DNA of 64,000 nt. Source: Actinoplanes sichuanensis (GTDB lineage: Bacteria; Actinomycetota; Actinomycetes; Mycobacteriales; Micromonosporaceae). Shown in pieces: positions 45,130-53,993 of this stretch; position 1 is the first letter of the stretch; each line of letters opens with the position of its first letter. The notes beneath the pieces are model-generated. The model saw only the letters and a program-made list of their open reading frames with translations. It searched no databases and was not told the DNA's origin. The stretch is taken from NCBI RefSeq assembly GCF_033097365.1, contig NZ_AP028461.1:11435501-11499500 (forward strand). Direction: 5' to 3'. Made by a program: the position numbers and the translations under genes.

Positions 45130-46218
45130 TCATTTCGCCGGGAATCGCAGGATCCGGTCGTCTCCGTCGCGGGTGTCGCCGCGGCCGTCGGTGTTCGAGG
45201 TGGTCAGCCACAACGAACCGTCCGGCGCCACGGCGACCGTGCGCAGCCGGCCGTACTTCCCGGTGAACTCCGCCTTCGTCGAGCCGCCGCCGAGCGGCAC
45301 CGTCCACAGTCGTTCGCCCTTGAGGGCGGCGACGTAGAGGGTGTCGCCGGCCACGGCCGCGCCGCTGGGTGACGCGTCGTCGGTGCCCCACTGCACGATC
45401 GGGTTCACATACCTGTCGTCGTCGGTGCGGCCCTCGACCTCCGGCCAGCCGTAGTTCTTCCCCGGCTCGATGACGTTGACCTCGTCCCAGCGGTCCTGGC
45501 CGAACTCGATGCCGTACATCCGGCCCTGCGTGTCCCAGGCGATCCCCTGCACGTTGCGGTGGCCGAGGCTCCACACCGGTGAACCCGCCCACGGGTTGCC
45601 GGGCGCCGGCCGACCCTCCGGGGTGAGCCGCAGAATCTTGCCGGACGGGTCGTCGCGGTCCTGCGAGCGGGATTCCTCACTCGCGTCGCCGGTGCCCACG
45701 TAGAGCATGCCGTCCGGGCCGAACGCGATCCGTCCGCCGTTGTGCCGCCCGCCCCGGGTGATCCCGTCGAAGATCACCTCGGGGTCGCCGCCGGACGGTT
45801 TGAACCTGATGATCCGGTTGTCGTCGGCCGCGGTGAAATACGCATAGACCCAGTCGTCGCGCACGGCCAGGCCGAGCAGTCCGCCCTCGCCGCCGGACTC
45901 CACACCGCGCACCCGGTACACCTCGCGCGGCTCGCTCCCCGGCACGATCTCCAGGATCCGGCCGCTGTTGCGCTCGGCGACCAGCGCGCTGCCGTCCGGC
46001 CGGAAAGCCAGCCCCCAGGGCACGTCGATGCCCGTCGCGATGGTCTCCGGCGAGCCCAGATCGGGTGTGCCGGTGGCGGCGGCCGACGGGGCGGGCGGCG
46101 CCGAGCCGGTCACCGACGGCACCGGGGCGACGGTCGGCGCCGCCGACGAGCCGTCGGACGAACAGGCGGTCAGGACGGCCAGACCGGCGGCTGCCGCGGC
46201 GAGTCGCGTGATGGTCAT
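45130..46218 (-). CDS. Secreted glucose/sorbosone dehydrogenase-like lipoprotein
   Basis: The product has 362 residues from ATG 46218. The signal peptide RLAAAAAGLAVLTAC ends in lipobox LTAC. A Pro/Ser/Ala linker precedes a beta-propeller of the PQQ-dependent soluble aldose dehydrogenase type: VPWGLAFRPDGSALVAERNSGRI, RGGRHNGGRIAFGPDGMLYVGTGD, LGHRNVQGIAWDTQGRMYGIEFG and NYGWPEVEGR. The HNGG and GHRN motifs match PQQ-binding positions in known enzymes. Whether it uses PQQ cannot be decided here. Confidence 0.9.
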   Translation of the reverse strand: MTITRLAAAAAGLAVLTACSSDGSSAAPTVAPVPSVTGSAPPAPSAAATGTPDLGSPETIATGIDVPWGLAFRPDGSALVAERNSGRILEIVPGSEPREVYRVRGVESGGEGGLLGLAVRDDWVYAYFTAADDNRIIRFKPSGGDPEVIFDGITRGGRHNGGRIAFGPDGMLYVGTGDASEESRSQDRDDPSGKILRLTPEGRPAPGNPWAGSPVWSLGHRNVQGIAWDTQGRMYGIEFGQDRWDEVNVIEPGKNYGWPEVEGRTDDDRYVNPIVQWGTDDASPSGAAVAGDTLYVAALKGERLWTVPLGGGSTKAEFTGKYGRLRTVAVAPDGSLWLTTSNTDGRGDTRDGDDRILRFPAK

Positions 46219-46311
46219 CCACCAACCGTGCCACGGCCCCGGCCTATCGGCATGACTCGTCTGCGGTAAATGATGTTGTTTGCCGTATTCCGCGCCGGGA
46301 TTCGGACCAAG

Positions 46312-47829
46312 ATGAGTCCGATGCGAGCTTTGGGACGGCCGGTCACGGCCGCGATCCTCACCCTCACAACCCTTCTCGGGTACGCGCCACAGCCGGCCCG
46401 GGCCGACCGGTCCATCGGTGTGCCGCCCCGGGGCCTGCGTTCCGGTGCCGCCGCCGACCCGATCCGCTGGTCGCCCTGTCCCGAGGACGAGACCGTCCAG
46501 TGCGGCCTGATGCGGGTGCCGGTGGATTGGACCGTCCCGCTCGGCCCGCAGATCGACGTCCAACTGGCCCGCAGCCCGGCCGGTGACCAGGCTCGCAAGC
46601 TCGGCGTCCTGATGGTGAACCCGGGTGGCCCCGGGGTCTCGGCGGTCAATCTGGCCCTCGATCACGACTTCTTCGACCCCGAGGTGAGCCGTCGGTTCGA
46701 CATCGTCGGCATCGACCCGCGCGGGGTCGGCCGCAGCGCCCCGATCCTCTGCGACCAGGACCTGGTCGACGCCAAACCGTCACCGCTCTACACCACCGAG
46801 GCCGAGTTCCAGAAGGCCGAGGACTACAACCGGCGACTGGCCGCGGACTGCGCCGGCCGGAGCGGGCCGGTCTACGAGCACGCCGACACCGGCAGCGTGG
46901 TCCGCGACATGGAGGCCGCTCGGATGGCCCTCGGCGCGGACCGGATCAGTTTCTTCGGCGCCTCCTACGGCACCCTGCTCGGCCAGCTCTACGCCGAGCG
47001 CCACCCGGACCGGGTCCGTGCCCTGGTCCTGGACAGCGTGATGGACCACAGCGCCGGGGTCGACGCGTTCCTCGGCCAGACCGCGGACGCCGTACAGGCG
47101 GCGTTCGACCAGTTCGTCGCCTGGTGCGGGCGGGACACCAGATGCGTGCTGCGCGGGCGGGACATCCGGGCGATGTGGGCCGAGCTGATGCGGCGGGCCA
47201 CCACGGGAGAACTCGTCGACCCGTACGACCCGCCCAGCAAGATCGGCGCCTGGGAGCTGATCTCGGCGGCGTTCAGCGCGTTCTACGACCCGCAGTGGTA
47301 CTCGTTCGCGCACTACATCAAGGAGGCGTACGACCCGGCGCCCACCCCGCTGGCCCGTCGTGCCGTACCCCGCCTGGAGGACCTCACCCCGCACAGCTTC
47401 CCGGCCGTCATCTGCCAGGACTGGTCGCTGCCGGTCGGCGGCTTCACCGGATACCGGGACCGGCTGCGCGCCCTGGCCGAGCGGGCGCCGCAGATGCGGG
47501 CCTCACCGCTCGCGCTGACCGCCGTCTCCTCCTGCCTCGGCCGGGACGCCACGCCGGTCAACCCGCAACGGCCCATCCCGGCGGCCACCGGACCGGTCCT
47601 GGTGGTCAACTCCCGGTACGACCCGGCGACCGCCTACCCCTGGGCGCAGCAGGTGGCCCGGCAGCTCGGCCCGTCCGCGCGGCTGCTCACCTACCAGGGC
47701 TGGGGGCACGTGGCCTACAAGCACAGCGAATGTGTGAGCGCGGCGGCCGACCGCTTCCTCCTCGACCTGACCCTGCCGTCCGACCTGACCTGCCCCGCGG
47801 TCGAGCCGAAGCCGTTCGGGGTCGGCTGA
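46312..47829 (+). CDS. Secreted alpha/beta-hydrolase of the tripeptidyl-aminopeptidase type
   Basis: The product has 505 residues from ATG 46312; ATG 46270 and 46321 are also possible and none has a strong ribosome site. A signal peptide (RALGRPVTAAILTLTTLLGYAPQPARA) indicates export. The catalytic triad is readable: nucleophile Ser in GASYGTLLG, Asp in VVNSRYDPAT, His in GWGHVAYKHSECV. VGIDPRGVGRSAP and the C-terminal TAP-like domain match Streptomyces SlpD/SlpE-type peptidases. Confidence 0.9.
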   Translation: MSPMRALGRPVTAAILTLTTLLGYAPQPARADRSIGVPPRGLRSGAAADPIRWSPCPEDETVQCGLMRVPVDWTVPLGPQIDVQLARSPAGDQARKLGVLMVNPGGPGVSAVNLALDHDFFDPEVSRRFDIVGIDPRGVGRSAPILCDQDLVDAKPSPLYTTEAEFQKAEDYNRRLAADCAGRSGPVYEHADTGSVVRDMEAARMALGADRISFFGASYGTLLGQLYAERHPDRVRALVLDSVMDHSAGVDAFLGQTADAVQAAFDQFVAWCGRDTRCVLRGRDIRAMWAELMRRATTGELVDPYDPPSKIGAWELISAAFSAFYDPQWYSFAHYIKEAYDPAPTPLARRAVPRLEDLTPHSFPAVICQDWSLPVGGFTGYRDRLRALAERAPQMRASPLALTAVSSCLGRDATPVNPQRPIPAATGPVLVVNSRYDPATAYPWAQQVARQLGPSARLLTYQGWGHVAYKHSECVSAAADRFLLDLTLPSDLTCPAVEPKPFGVG

Positions 47830-47898
47830 CCGTTGCTCTTCCGGTCGCCGCCGGGTAGGCAAGTATGGACGACCGGCTATGTCCAACCTGGAGGGCCG

Positions 47899-49689
47899 AT
47901 GCGGTTCCTGCCCGCGCTGACAGCGCTGTCACTCACCACCCTGGGATTCGTCGCCGCTTCCCCACCCGCTTTCGCGGGCGGTGCCATCAAAGAACCGACC
48001 GCCATCGGGTACGGCGGAGCGGTCGCCACGGTCGACGCGGACGCCACCGCGATCGGGCTGGACGTGCTGCGCCGTGGCGGCAACGCGGTGGACGCCGCGG
48101 TCGCCGCCGCCGCGGCCCTCGGCGTCACCGAACCGTTCTCGGCCGGGATCGGCGGTGGCGGCTTCTTCGTGTACTACGACGCGCGCAGCGGGCGGGTCTC
48201 CACCATCGACGGGCGGGAGACCGCCCCGGCCGCGGCCACCGACAGGTACTTCATCGACCCGGCGGACGGGTTGCCGTACGACTTCACCGAGGCCCGGGTC
48301 AGCGGCCTCTCCGCCGGCGCGCCGGGCACCCTGGCCACCTGGGAGGCGGCTCTGCACCGCTGGGGCACCAGATCGCTGGCCGCCTCGCTGAAACCGGCCG
48401 CCCGGCTCGCCGACCACGGCTTCACCGTCGACGCCACGTTCCGCCAGCAGGTCGCCGACAACGCCGCCGCGTTCGGGCAGTTCACCTCGAGCCGGGAGCT
48501 CTACCTGCCGGGCGGGGCGCCACCGGCGGTCGGCAGTGTCCAGCGCAACCCGGACCTGGCGGCCACCTACCGGCTGATCGCCGAGCGGGGGACCGGGGTG
48601 TTCTACCGCGGGGCGATCGGCCGCGACCTCGTCGACACGGTCCAGCACCCGCCGGTCGCCGCCGATCCGTGGGGCACCTGGGCGTACCCCATCCGGCCCG
48701 GTGTGCTGACCCGCCAGGACCTGGCCGGCTATCGGCTGCGGTACCCGGCGCCGACCCGGTCCGACTACCGCGGGTTGACCGTCTACGGCATGTCCACGCC
48801 GTCCAGCGGCGGCGTCGCGGTCGGGGAGGCGCTGAACATCCTGGAAGCGGGGCTGCCCACCGCGGCGACGTCGACCGAGAAGCTGCACTACTACCTGGAG
48901 GCGACGGCCCTGGCGTTCGCCGACCGGAATCGGTACGTGGGGGCGTACACCTCGCCGTCGGTCCTGAAGAAGTTGATCTCCGATCCCTGGGCCGAACAGC
49001 GGGCCTGCTCGATCGACCGCACGAAGGCCCTGGTCAAACCGGTCGCGCCGGGTGACCTGAACGGCGCCGGTTGCGCGGTCGCGGCGGCGGGCCGGCCGGT
49101 CGAGGAGGGGCAGAGCACCACCAACCTGACCGTCGCCGACAGGTGGGGCAACGTCGTCGAGTACACCTTCACGATCGAGGCGACCGGCGGGAACACCATG
49201 GTCGTTCCCGGTCGCGGGTTCATCCTCAACAACGAGCTGACCGACTTCAACTTCGCACCCACCCAGGGCACCGCGCCCGACCCCAACCTGCCCGGTCCCG
49301 GGAAACGCCCGCGCAGCTCGATGTCGCCGACGATCGTGCTCAAGGACGGCCGGCCGTTCCTCGCGCTCGGCTCGCCGGGCGGCGCCACCATCATCACCAC
49401 CGTCACCCAACTGCTGCTCAACCGCCTCGACCTGGGCATGAGCCTGCCCGCGGCGATGGCCGCGCCGCGCGCCTCCCAGCGCAACAGCGCCGGCATCCAG
49501 GCCGAGGCCGCGTTCCGCGTCCAGTACGGCCCGGTGCTCACCCCGCTCGGCCACACGTTCGCCGCCGACGCACCGGAACTCGGCGCGGCGACCGCGATCG
49601 AGTTCACCCGGGGCGGCGGGTTCATCGCCACCGCCGAGCCCGTCCGCCGAGGTGGCGGCGCCGCCGGGGTGGTCCGGCCGGCCCGCTGA
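47899..49689 (+). CDS. ggt: Gamma-glutamyltransferase
   Basis: The product has 596 residues. ATG 47899 has GGAGGG 5 nt upstream. The signal peptide PALTALSLTTLGFVAA leads into the Ntn-hydrolase precursor. The large subunit shows GGNAVDAAVAAAAALGVTEPFSAGIGGGGF. The autoprocessing Thr is the first of TTN in GQSTTNLTVAD, and GSPGGATIITTV is the substrate-binding loop. Most GGTs have TTH at the cleavage site; here it is TTN. It cleaves or transfers gamma-glutamyl groups outside the cell. Confidence 0.92.
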   Translation: MRFLPALTALSLTTLGFVAASPPAFAGGAIKEPTAIGYGGAVATVDADATAIGLDVLRRGGNAVDAAVAAAAALGVTEPFSAGIGGGGFFVYYDARSGRVSTIDGRETAPAAATDRYFIDPADGLPYDFTEARVSGLSAGAPGTLATWEAALHRWGTRSLAASLKPAARLADHGFTVDATFRQQVADNAAAFGQFTSSRELYLPGGAPPAVGSVQRNPDLAATYRLIAERGTGVFYRGAIGRDLVDTVQHPPVAADPWGTWAYPIRPGVLTRQDLAGYRLRYPAPTRSDYRGLTVYGMSTPSSGGVAVGEALNILEAGLPTAATSTEKLHYYLEATALAFADRNRYVGAYTSPSVLKKLISDPWAEQRACSIDRTKALVKPVAPGDLNGAGCAVAAAGRPVEEGQSTTNLTVADRWGNVVEYTFTIEATGGNTMVVPGRGFILNNELTDFNFAPTQGTAPDPNLPGPGKRPRSSMSPTIVLKDGRPFLALGSPGGATIITTVTQLLLNRLDLGMSLPAAMAAPRASQRNSAGIQAEAAFRVQYGPVLTPLGHTFAADAPELGAATAIEFTRGGGFIATAEPVRRGGGAAGVVRPAR

Positions 49690-49745
49690 GTTTGGCGGCC
49701 CCCCGATCGGTCGGCCATCATGGTGCGACCGATCGGGGAGAGGCG

Positions 49746-50330
49746 ATGAGTTTCGAGAACATGGCGCCGCACCAGGGCAACCTGGAGACCTTCGGCCTGG
49801 CCACCCGACGGGTCATCCGCTTCAGCATCGGCTTCCTGGTGATCGTCCTGATCACCGCCGGCTTCGTGCTCGCCGGGACGAACGCGGTGCAGCGCGGCAC
49901 GGTCGACCTCAGCTATCCCGGCACACAGGCCGGGCTGGTGCTGGCCATGTCCGCCCTCGGGCTGCTGACCTGGGTCTGCCTGGTCGGGCTGCTGATCTCC
50001 ACGATCGTCTGGATCGTCAGCGCCCACAAGGTGTCACCGACCGGCCCCGGTGCGGCCGGATACGGCGGCCTCTTCGCGACCCTGATGCTGTTCAGCCTCA
50101 GCTATCTCCTGCCGCTGACCCTGCTGGCCGGGGCCGGTCTCCGGCTCCTCGGCTGGGCCGCCCTGATCGCCGGGGTGGTGCTGACCCGGGCCCGGATCCG
50201 CCGGGAGACCGGCCGCCCCGACCTCGGCGGCCGCCCGCGCACCATCCTGAGCAGCGACGACTGGGACGCCTCGAAGTGGGACCCGGAGGTCCACCGCGAC
50301 ATCGAGCGCCGCGGCCGCCCCACCGACTGA
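49746..50330 (+). CDS. Four-helix membrane protein of unknown function
   Basis: The product has 194 residues from ATG 49746, with GGGGAGAGG upstream. Four membrane helices (RFSIGFLVIVLITAGFVLA, LGLLTWVCLVGLLISTIVWIV, LFATLMLFSLSYLLPLTLL and LRLLGWAALIAGVVL) are followed by a hydrophilic tail (SSDDWDASKWDPEVHRDIER) with acidic Trp motifs. There is no characterised relative that I can name. The small zinc-ribbon gene at 50350 is close by. Confidence 0.75.
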   Translation: MSFENMAPHQGNLETFGLATRRVIRFSIGFLVIVLITAGFVLAGTNAVQRGTVDLSYPGTQAGLVLAMSALGLLTWVCLVGLLISTIVWIVSAHKVSPTGPGAAGYGGLFATLMLFSLSYLLPLTLLAGAGLRLLGWAALIAGVVLTRARIRRETGRPDLGGRPRTILSSDDWDASKWDPEVHRDIERRGRPTD

Positions 50331-50349
50331 CCTCTGTTAATGTCCCGCG

Positions 50350-50868
50350 GTGCAATGTCAGCGGTGCGGAACCGTCCTCGAACATCCAGGTCAAGGCCAC
50401 GACTGCCGGCCGGCGTACGTCCCGGTCGCCCAGCCGCCGCACAACTGGGTCGTCTCGACCTGGGTGAGCGTCACGGCCGGCGTGGTCGTCGCGCTCTCCA
50501 CAGCGGTTCTCGGAGCGCTGCACCTCGCCGGGGCGCCATTGGTCACCACCGCACCGTTCGTGCTCATCGCCGGACTCGCCACCCTCGTCATGATCGTTGC
50601 GGCGGTGCTCTGGGGCCGTGCCACCCGGCAGACCGTCGAGCAGTTCGGTGCCGACAGCCGCAGCTACGTCATCCAGTGGGGGATCCGGGTCTGGTGGCTG
50701 TCCGTCGTGGTGGGACTCGGTCTTCAGTACCTCGGCGAGACCAGGTCCGCCGCCGGGATCGGTGCCCTCGTGCGGACGGTCGGAGTGGCGGCGCTGATCG
50801 CTGACGTCCTGATCACCCGGACCCGACTCACCCGGCTGATCGAGGGCCTCGCCCGGCCCGTCTTCTGA
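50350..50868 (+). CDS. Zinc-ribbon-headed membrane protein
   Basis: The product has 172 residues from GTG 50350. The N-terminus CQRCGTVLEHPGQGHDC has CxxC plus a further Cys, a small zinc-ribbon-like motif. Four membrane helices follow (VVSTWVSVTAGVVVALSTAVL onwards). There is no clear ribosome site. Its function is unknown; it follows the 194-residue membrane protein by 20 bp and may be co-transcribed. Confidence 0.68.
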   Translation: MQCQRCGTVLEHPGQGHDCRPAYVPVAQPPHNWVVSTWVSVTAGVVVALSTAVLGALHLAGAPLVTTAPFVLIAGLATLVMIVAAVLWGRATRQTVEQFGADSRSYVIQWGIRVWWLSVVVGLGLQYLGETRSAAGIGALVRTVGVAALIADVLITRTRLTRLIEGLARPVF

Positions 50869-50870
50869 CC

Positions 50871-53021
50871 CTAACGGGCCTCCAGCGGCAGTCGGACCAG
50901 CACCGTCGTGCCCGAGTCGCCGCCGGTCAACTCGATGCTGCCGTGGTGCTTCTCCACCACGGCCCGGCTCAGCGTCAGGCCCAGCCCGCTGCCCGGCAGC
51001 ACCCGGTCATGGCCCCGGGCGGTCCGGAAGTGCCCGGTGAACAACTGCTCCCGCTCGGCGTGCGGGACATCCCCGGCCGCGTCCGACACGGCCAGCTCGG
51101 CGGCCCGCCCGGTGCTGCGCAGCGACACCGCCACGTGACCGCCGTCCGGACTGAACCGGACCGCGCTGCCCAGCAGGTTCTCCACGATGTGCCGTAGCCG
51201 GTCCCGATCGCCCGGCAGGATCAGCTCGCCGGGCAGGTCCGCGTCGATCACCACGGGGGCGCCGTCGATCGCCACCCGCGCCCGGTCCACCACCTCACGG
51301 ACGACTTCGGCGAGATCCATCGGGGTACGCCGTACGTCCGCGTGCCCGGCGTCCAGCGCGGACAGCTCCAGCAGCTCGTTGATGATCTCCCGGAGCTGAT
51401 TCGTGTTGCGCTCGATCACCGCGATCAGGCGCGGCCCGTCCCGGACCAGAGTCGGCTCGTCCGCCTCACGCAGCAGCTCGGTGTAGGCGCTGATCGATGT
51501 CAGCGGGGTGCGCAGTTCGTGCCCGATCAGTGCCAGGTACTCGTTCTTGCTCCGGGTCAGCTGCCGCTGCAGATCCTCCACCCGGCGCCGCTCCACGAAC
51601 TGCCCGAGATGCGCGGCGATCCCCGACATCAGCGCGACCAGCTCGTCCTCCGGGTCCTCGACCGAATCGGCGAAGACGGTGAGCACCCCGATCGGCCCCG
51701 AGCCGTCGTGCACTGGGATCGCCAGCGCCGTGTGCAGCCGGTCCGCCGACGTGTCCGGGGAGATCAGGCTCTGCGGGCGGCCCACGTCCCGGATCCACAG
51801 CGGTTTGTCCACCTGCCAGGCCCGGCCCGCGAGGCCCTGGCCGTACGCCAATCGTTCCGGCACCGGAATCCCGGACGGCCAGCCGGGGGCGCTCCATCGG
51901 GCCGCGGCGCGGATCGTCCCGTCGTCGACCATCCACAGCTCGGCGTGCACCCAGTCCAGGGTCGCGACCACCGCCTCCAGCACCCGCGGGCCGGCCGCCT
52001 CGATGCTCGGTGTCCCGGCCAGCGCCGTCGTCACCGCCAGCTCACAACTGCGGAACCGCTCCGCCCGTCGCTGCCGGGTCACGTCCTGCACCGCCTGCAC
52101 GGCACCCACCACCCGGCCGTCCAACCCGCGGATCGGCTGGGCGTCCATCAGGAAGAACCGGGTCCGGCGGCCCCGACCGTGTGCGGCGATCGGCTCGTCC
52201 CGGACCCGTTCCCCACGCAGTGCCCGGAACAGGCCCAGCTCGTCGCGCTGCAGCGACACCCCCGACCCGTCGACCAGCCCGGTCACGTCCGCCACCGGCG
52301 AGTCGCCCCACAGCCGGCGCATCCGCTCGTTGACGAACACCACCCGGCCGTCGGCGTCACACGCGGTCACCCCGTCGTGCAGGCTGTCCAGCACCGCGTC
52401 CAGAAACCGGTGCTGCTGCTCCAGCTCGTGCCGGGCCAGTTGCTCGCCGATCAGCAGCGTCGCCACATCGGCCGCCTCGGCCACCGCGGCGAGCTGCCCG
52501 GGTGTCCACTCCCGGGGCCGGTGGTCGTAGGCGAAGCACACTCCCAGCACCATGCCCATCCGATCGTGCACCGGATAGCCCAGATAGGCGCCGCCGTGCT
52601 CACTCAGCACTCCGGCCGGCACCCGGTCGTCGGCCTGCGCGTCGGTCACCACGAGGGTCTGCCCGGTACGCGCCACGATCCCGCCGAGTGAGGAGTCCAG
52701 GTCGGTGTGGTTCACCTCGTCCCAGTCGGCGGCCACACCCCAACTGCCGTACAGGCGGAGCCGGTCGCCCTCGACGAACTGGACATAGGCGCTGGGCGCG
52801 GCCGCGGCCCGGGCCGTCAGCGCGGCCAACTGGTCGGCGGATCCGCTGGTCAGGACACCACGATGCGGAGTGGGCCCGAAAAAACCGGCGGCCGCCGGCG
52901 AGCGTGCGTGCTCGTCGACGGCCGTCCCCCCGTAAGGCTCAGCCGTGCGCGCGGGAGTCGCGGCTTCCGCCGCGTGCGTCCGTCCGGATCGCCCGGCATC
53001 GCCGGGGCCTTCTCGCCGCAT
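50871..53021 (-). CDS. Soluble hybrid-input sensor histidine kinase (GAF-PAS-GAF-HisKA-HATPase)
   Basis: The product has 716 residues. ATG 53021 has GGAGGT 5 nt upstream. A GAF domain (about 60-180) is followed by a PAS domain (DAVLDSLHDGVTACDADGRVVFVNERMRRLWG), a second GAF (AELWMVDDGTIRAAARW to IPVHDGSGPIGVLTVFADS), HisKA (ALIGHELRTPLTSISAYTELL with the phospho-His) and an HATPase domain. The N box reads ENLLGSAVRFSP, where the usual second Asn is Ser. The G1 box reads DAAGD, not DxGxG. G2 GSGLGLTL is intact. No response regulator is adjacent. Confidence 0.9.
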   Translation of the reverse strand: MRREGPGDAGRSGRTHAAEAATPARTAEPYGGTAVDEHARSPAAAGFFGPTPHRGVLTSGSADQLAALTARAAAAPSAYVQFVEGDRLRLYGSWGVAADWDEVNHTDLDSSLGGIVARTGQTLVVTDAQADDRVPAGVLSEHGGAYLGYPVHDRMGMVLGVCFAYDHRPREWTPGQLAAVAEAADVATLLIGEQLARHELEQQHRFLDAVLDSLHDGVTACDADGRVVFVNERMRRLWGDSPVADVTGLVDGSGVSLQRDELGLFRALRGERVRDEPIAAHGRGRRTRFFLMDAQPIRGLDGRVVGAVQAVQDVTRQRRAERFRSCELAVTTALAGTPSIEAAGPRVLEAVVATLDWVHAELWMVDDGTIRAAARWSAPGWPSGIPVPERLAYGQGLAGRAWQVDKPLWIRDVGRPQSLISPDTSADRLHTALAIPVHDGSGPIGVLTVFADSVEDPEDELVALMSGIAAHLGQFVERRRVEDLQRQLTRSKNEYLALIGHELRTPLTSISAYTELLREADEPTLVRDGPRLIAVIERNTNQLREIINELLELSALDAGHADVRRTPMDLAEVVREVVDRARVAIDGAPVVIDADLPGELILPGDRDRLRHIVENLLGSAVRFSPDGGHVAVSLRSTGRAAELAVSDAAGDVPHAEREQLFTGHFRTARGHDRVLPGSGLGLTLSRAVVEKHHGSIELTGGDSGTTVLVRLPLEAR

Positions 53022-53164
53022 GGCCGACCTCCACCTCAAGCCTAGATGCGCGAAAGGGCTAAAACCGGCAAATGACGCGGCACGCCTTCTCGGCCCCTTC
53101 GTGCCGGGGCGCAACCAACCACCCCACACCCTTCAGTGTCGGCCGGTGTCGCCCGACCCTTTGG

Positions 53165-53216
53165 GCTGTTCTTCAGGGCCGTTCTTCAGGGCTGTTCTTC
53201 AGGGCTGTTCTTCAGG
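53165..53216. repeat. 13-bp tandem repeat, four copies, at the trmB 3' end
   Basis: GCTGTTCTTCAGG (with one GCCGTTCTTCAGG) is repeated at 53165, 53178, 53191 and 53204. On the minus strand the innermost copies encode the last residues (PEEQP) and the stop codon of trmB. The outer copies continue the pattern beyond it. Confidence 0.88.
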
Positions 53217-53909
53217 GCGTCGATGGGGCAGGCGTCGTTCGTACCGCAGGTCGGTGATCGGGCGACCGGCCAGCGTGCCGCGGCGTTCGAACTTCGTCTC
53301 CGGGCGGGCGTGCGGGTTGGCCGGCAGACGGTGTAGGCCCGGATCGGCGTCCAGGGTCTCGGCCATCGCCTCGGCGTACTCCGGCCAGTCGGTCGCGCAG
53401 TGCAGCACGCCTCCCGGGCGCAGGCGCTCACGCAGCAGCGCCACGTTCGACGGCTGGATCAGGCGGCGCTTGTGGTGGCGGGCCTTCGGCCACGGATCCG
53501 GAAAGAAGACGTGCACCGCGTCCAATACCGCCGGACTGATCCGGTGCACCAGCTGCATCGCGTCTCCGCAGGCCACGCGCACGTTGTCGAGACCCAGCTC
53601 ACCGACCAGGGCCAGCAGATTGCCGATACCCGGGGTGTGCACCTCGACCCCCAGATAGCCACGGCCGGGGTCGGCCGCGGCCATCGCCGCTGTCGCGTCG
53701 CCCATGCCGAAGCCGATCTCCAGGACCACCGGTGCGTCCCGGCCGAACAGATCGGTCAGATCCAGCGGCGTACGGTCGCCATCGGTCACCGTCAGCCCGA
53801 GTTTCGGCCACAGCGTTTCGTGCGCGTCGGCGTGGCGGCTACTCATCCGGCCACGGCGGGGATGGAAGGTACGAATGGGGCGCGCGGCGGCGGTTTCGGT
53901 GTCACTCAT
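53199..53909 (-). CDS. trmB: tRNA (guanine-N7-)-methyltransferase
   Basis: The product has 236 residues. VVLEIGFGMGDATAAMAAADPGRGYLGVEVHTPGIGNLL is the SAM motif, and AVHVFFPDPWPKARHHKRRLIQ is the TrmB signature. HCATDWPEYAEAM and TKFERRG complete the family pattern. It makes m7G46 in tRNA. The C-terminus is extended by a repeat-derived PEEQP. Confidence 0.93.
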   Translation of the reverse strand: MSDTETAAARPIRTFHPRRGRMSSRHADAHETLWPKLGLTVTDGDRTPLDLTDLFGRDAPVVLEIGFGMGDATAAMAAADPGRGYLGVEVHTPGIGNLLALVGELGLDNVRVACGDAMQLVHRISPAVLDAVHVFFPDPWPKARHHKRRLIQPSNVALLRERLRPGGVLHCATDWPEYAEAMAETLDADPGLHRLPANPHARPETKFERRGTLAGRPITDLRYERRLPHRRPEEQP

Positions 53910-53955
53910 GGCGCGGCCAACGATAGAACCCGCCCCGGCCCACCGCGAAATCCCG

Positions 53956-53993
53956 CCCTGCGGTATTCGGTCGGCCCTGCGGTATTCGGTCGG
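53956..53993. repeat. 19-bp tandem duplication abutting a stop codon
   Basis: Two exact copies of CCCTGCGGTATTCGGTCGG lie end to end. The second ends at 53993, and the stop codon of the propeller-protein gene is 53994-53996. Confidence 0.85.
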
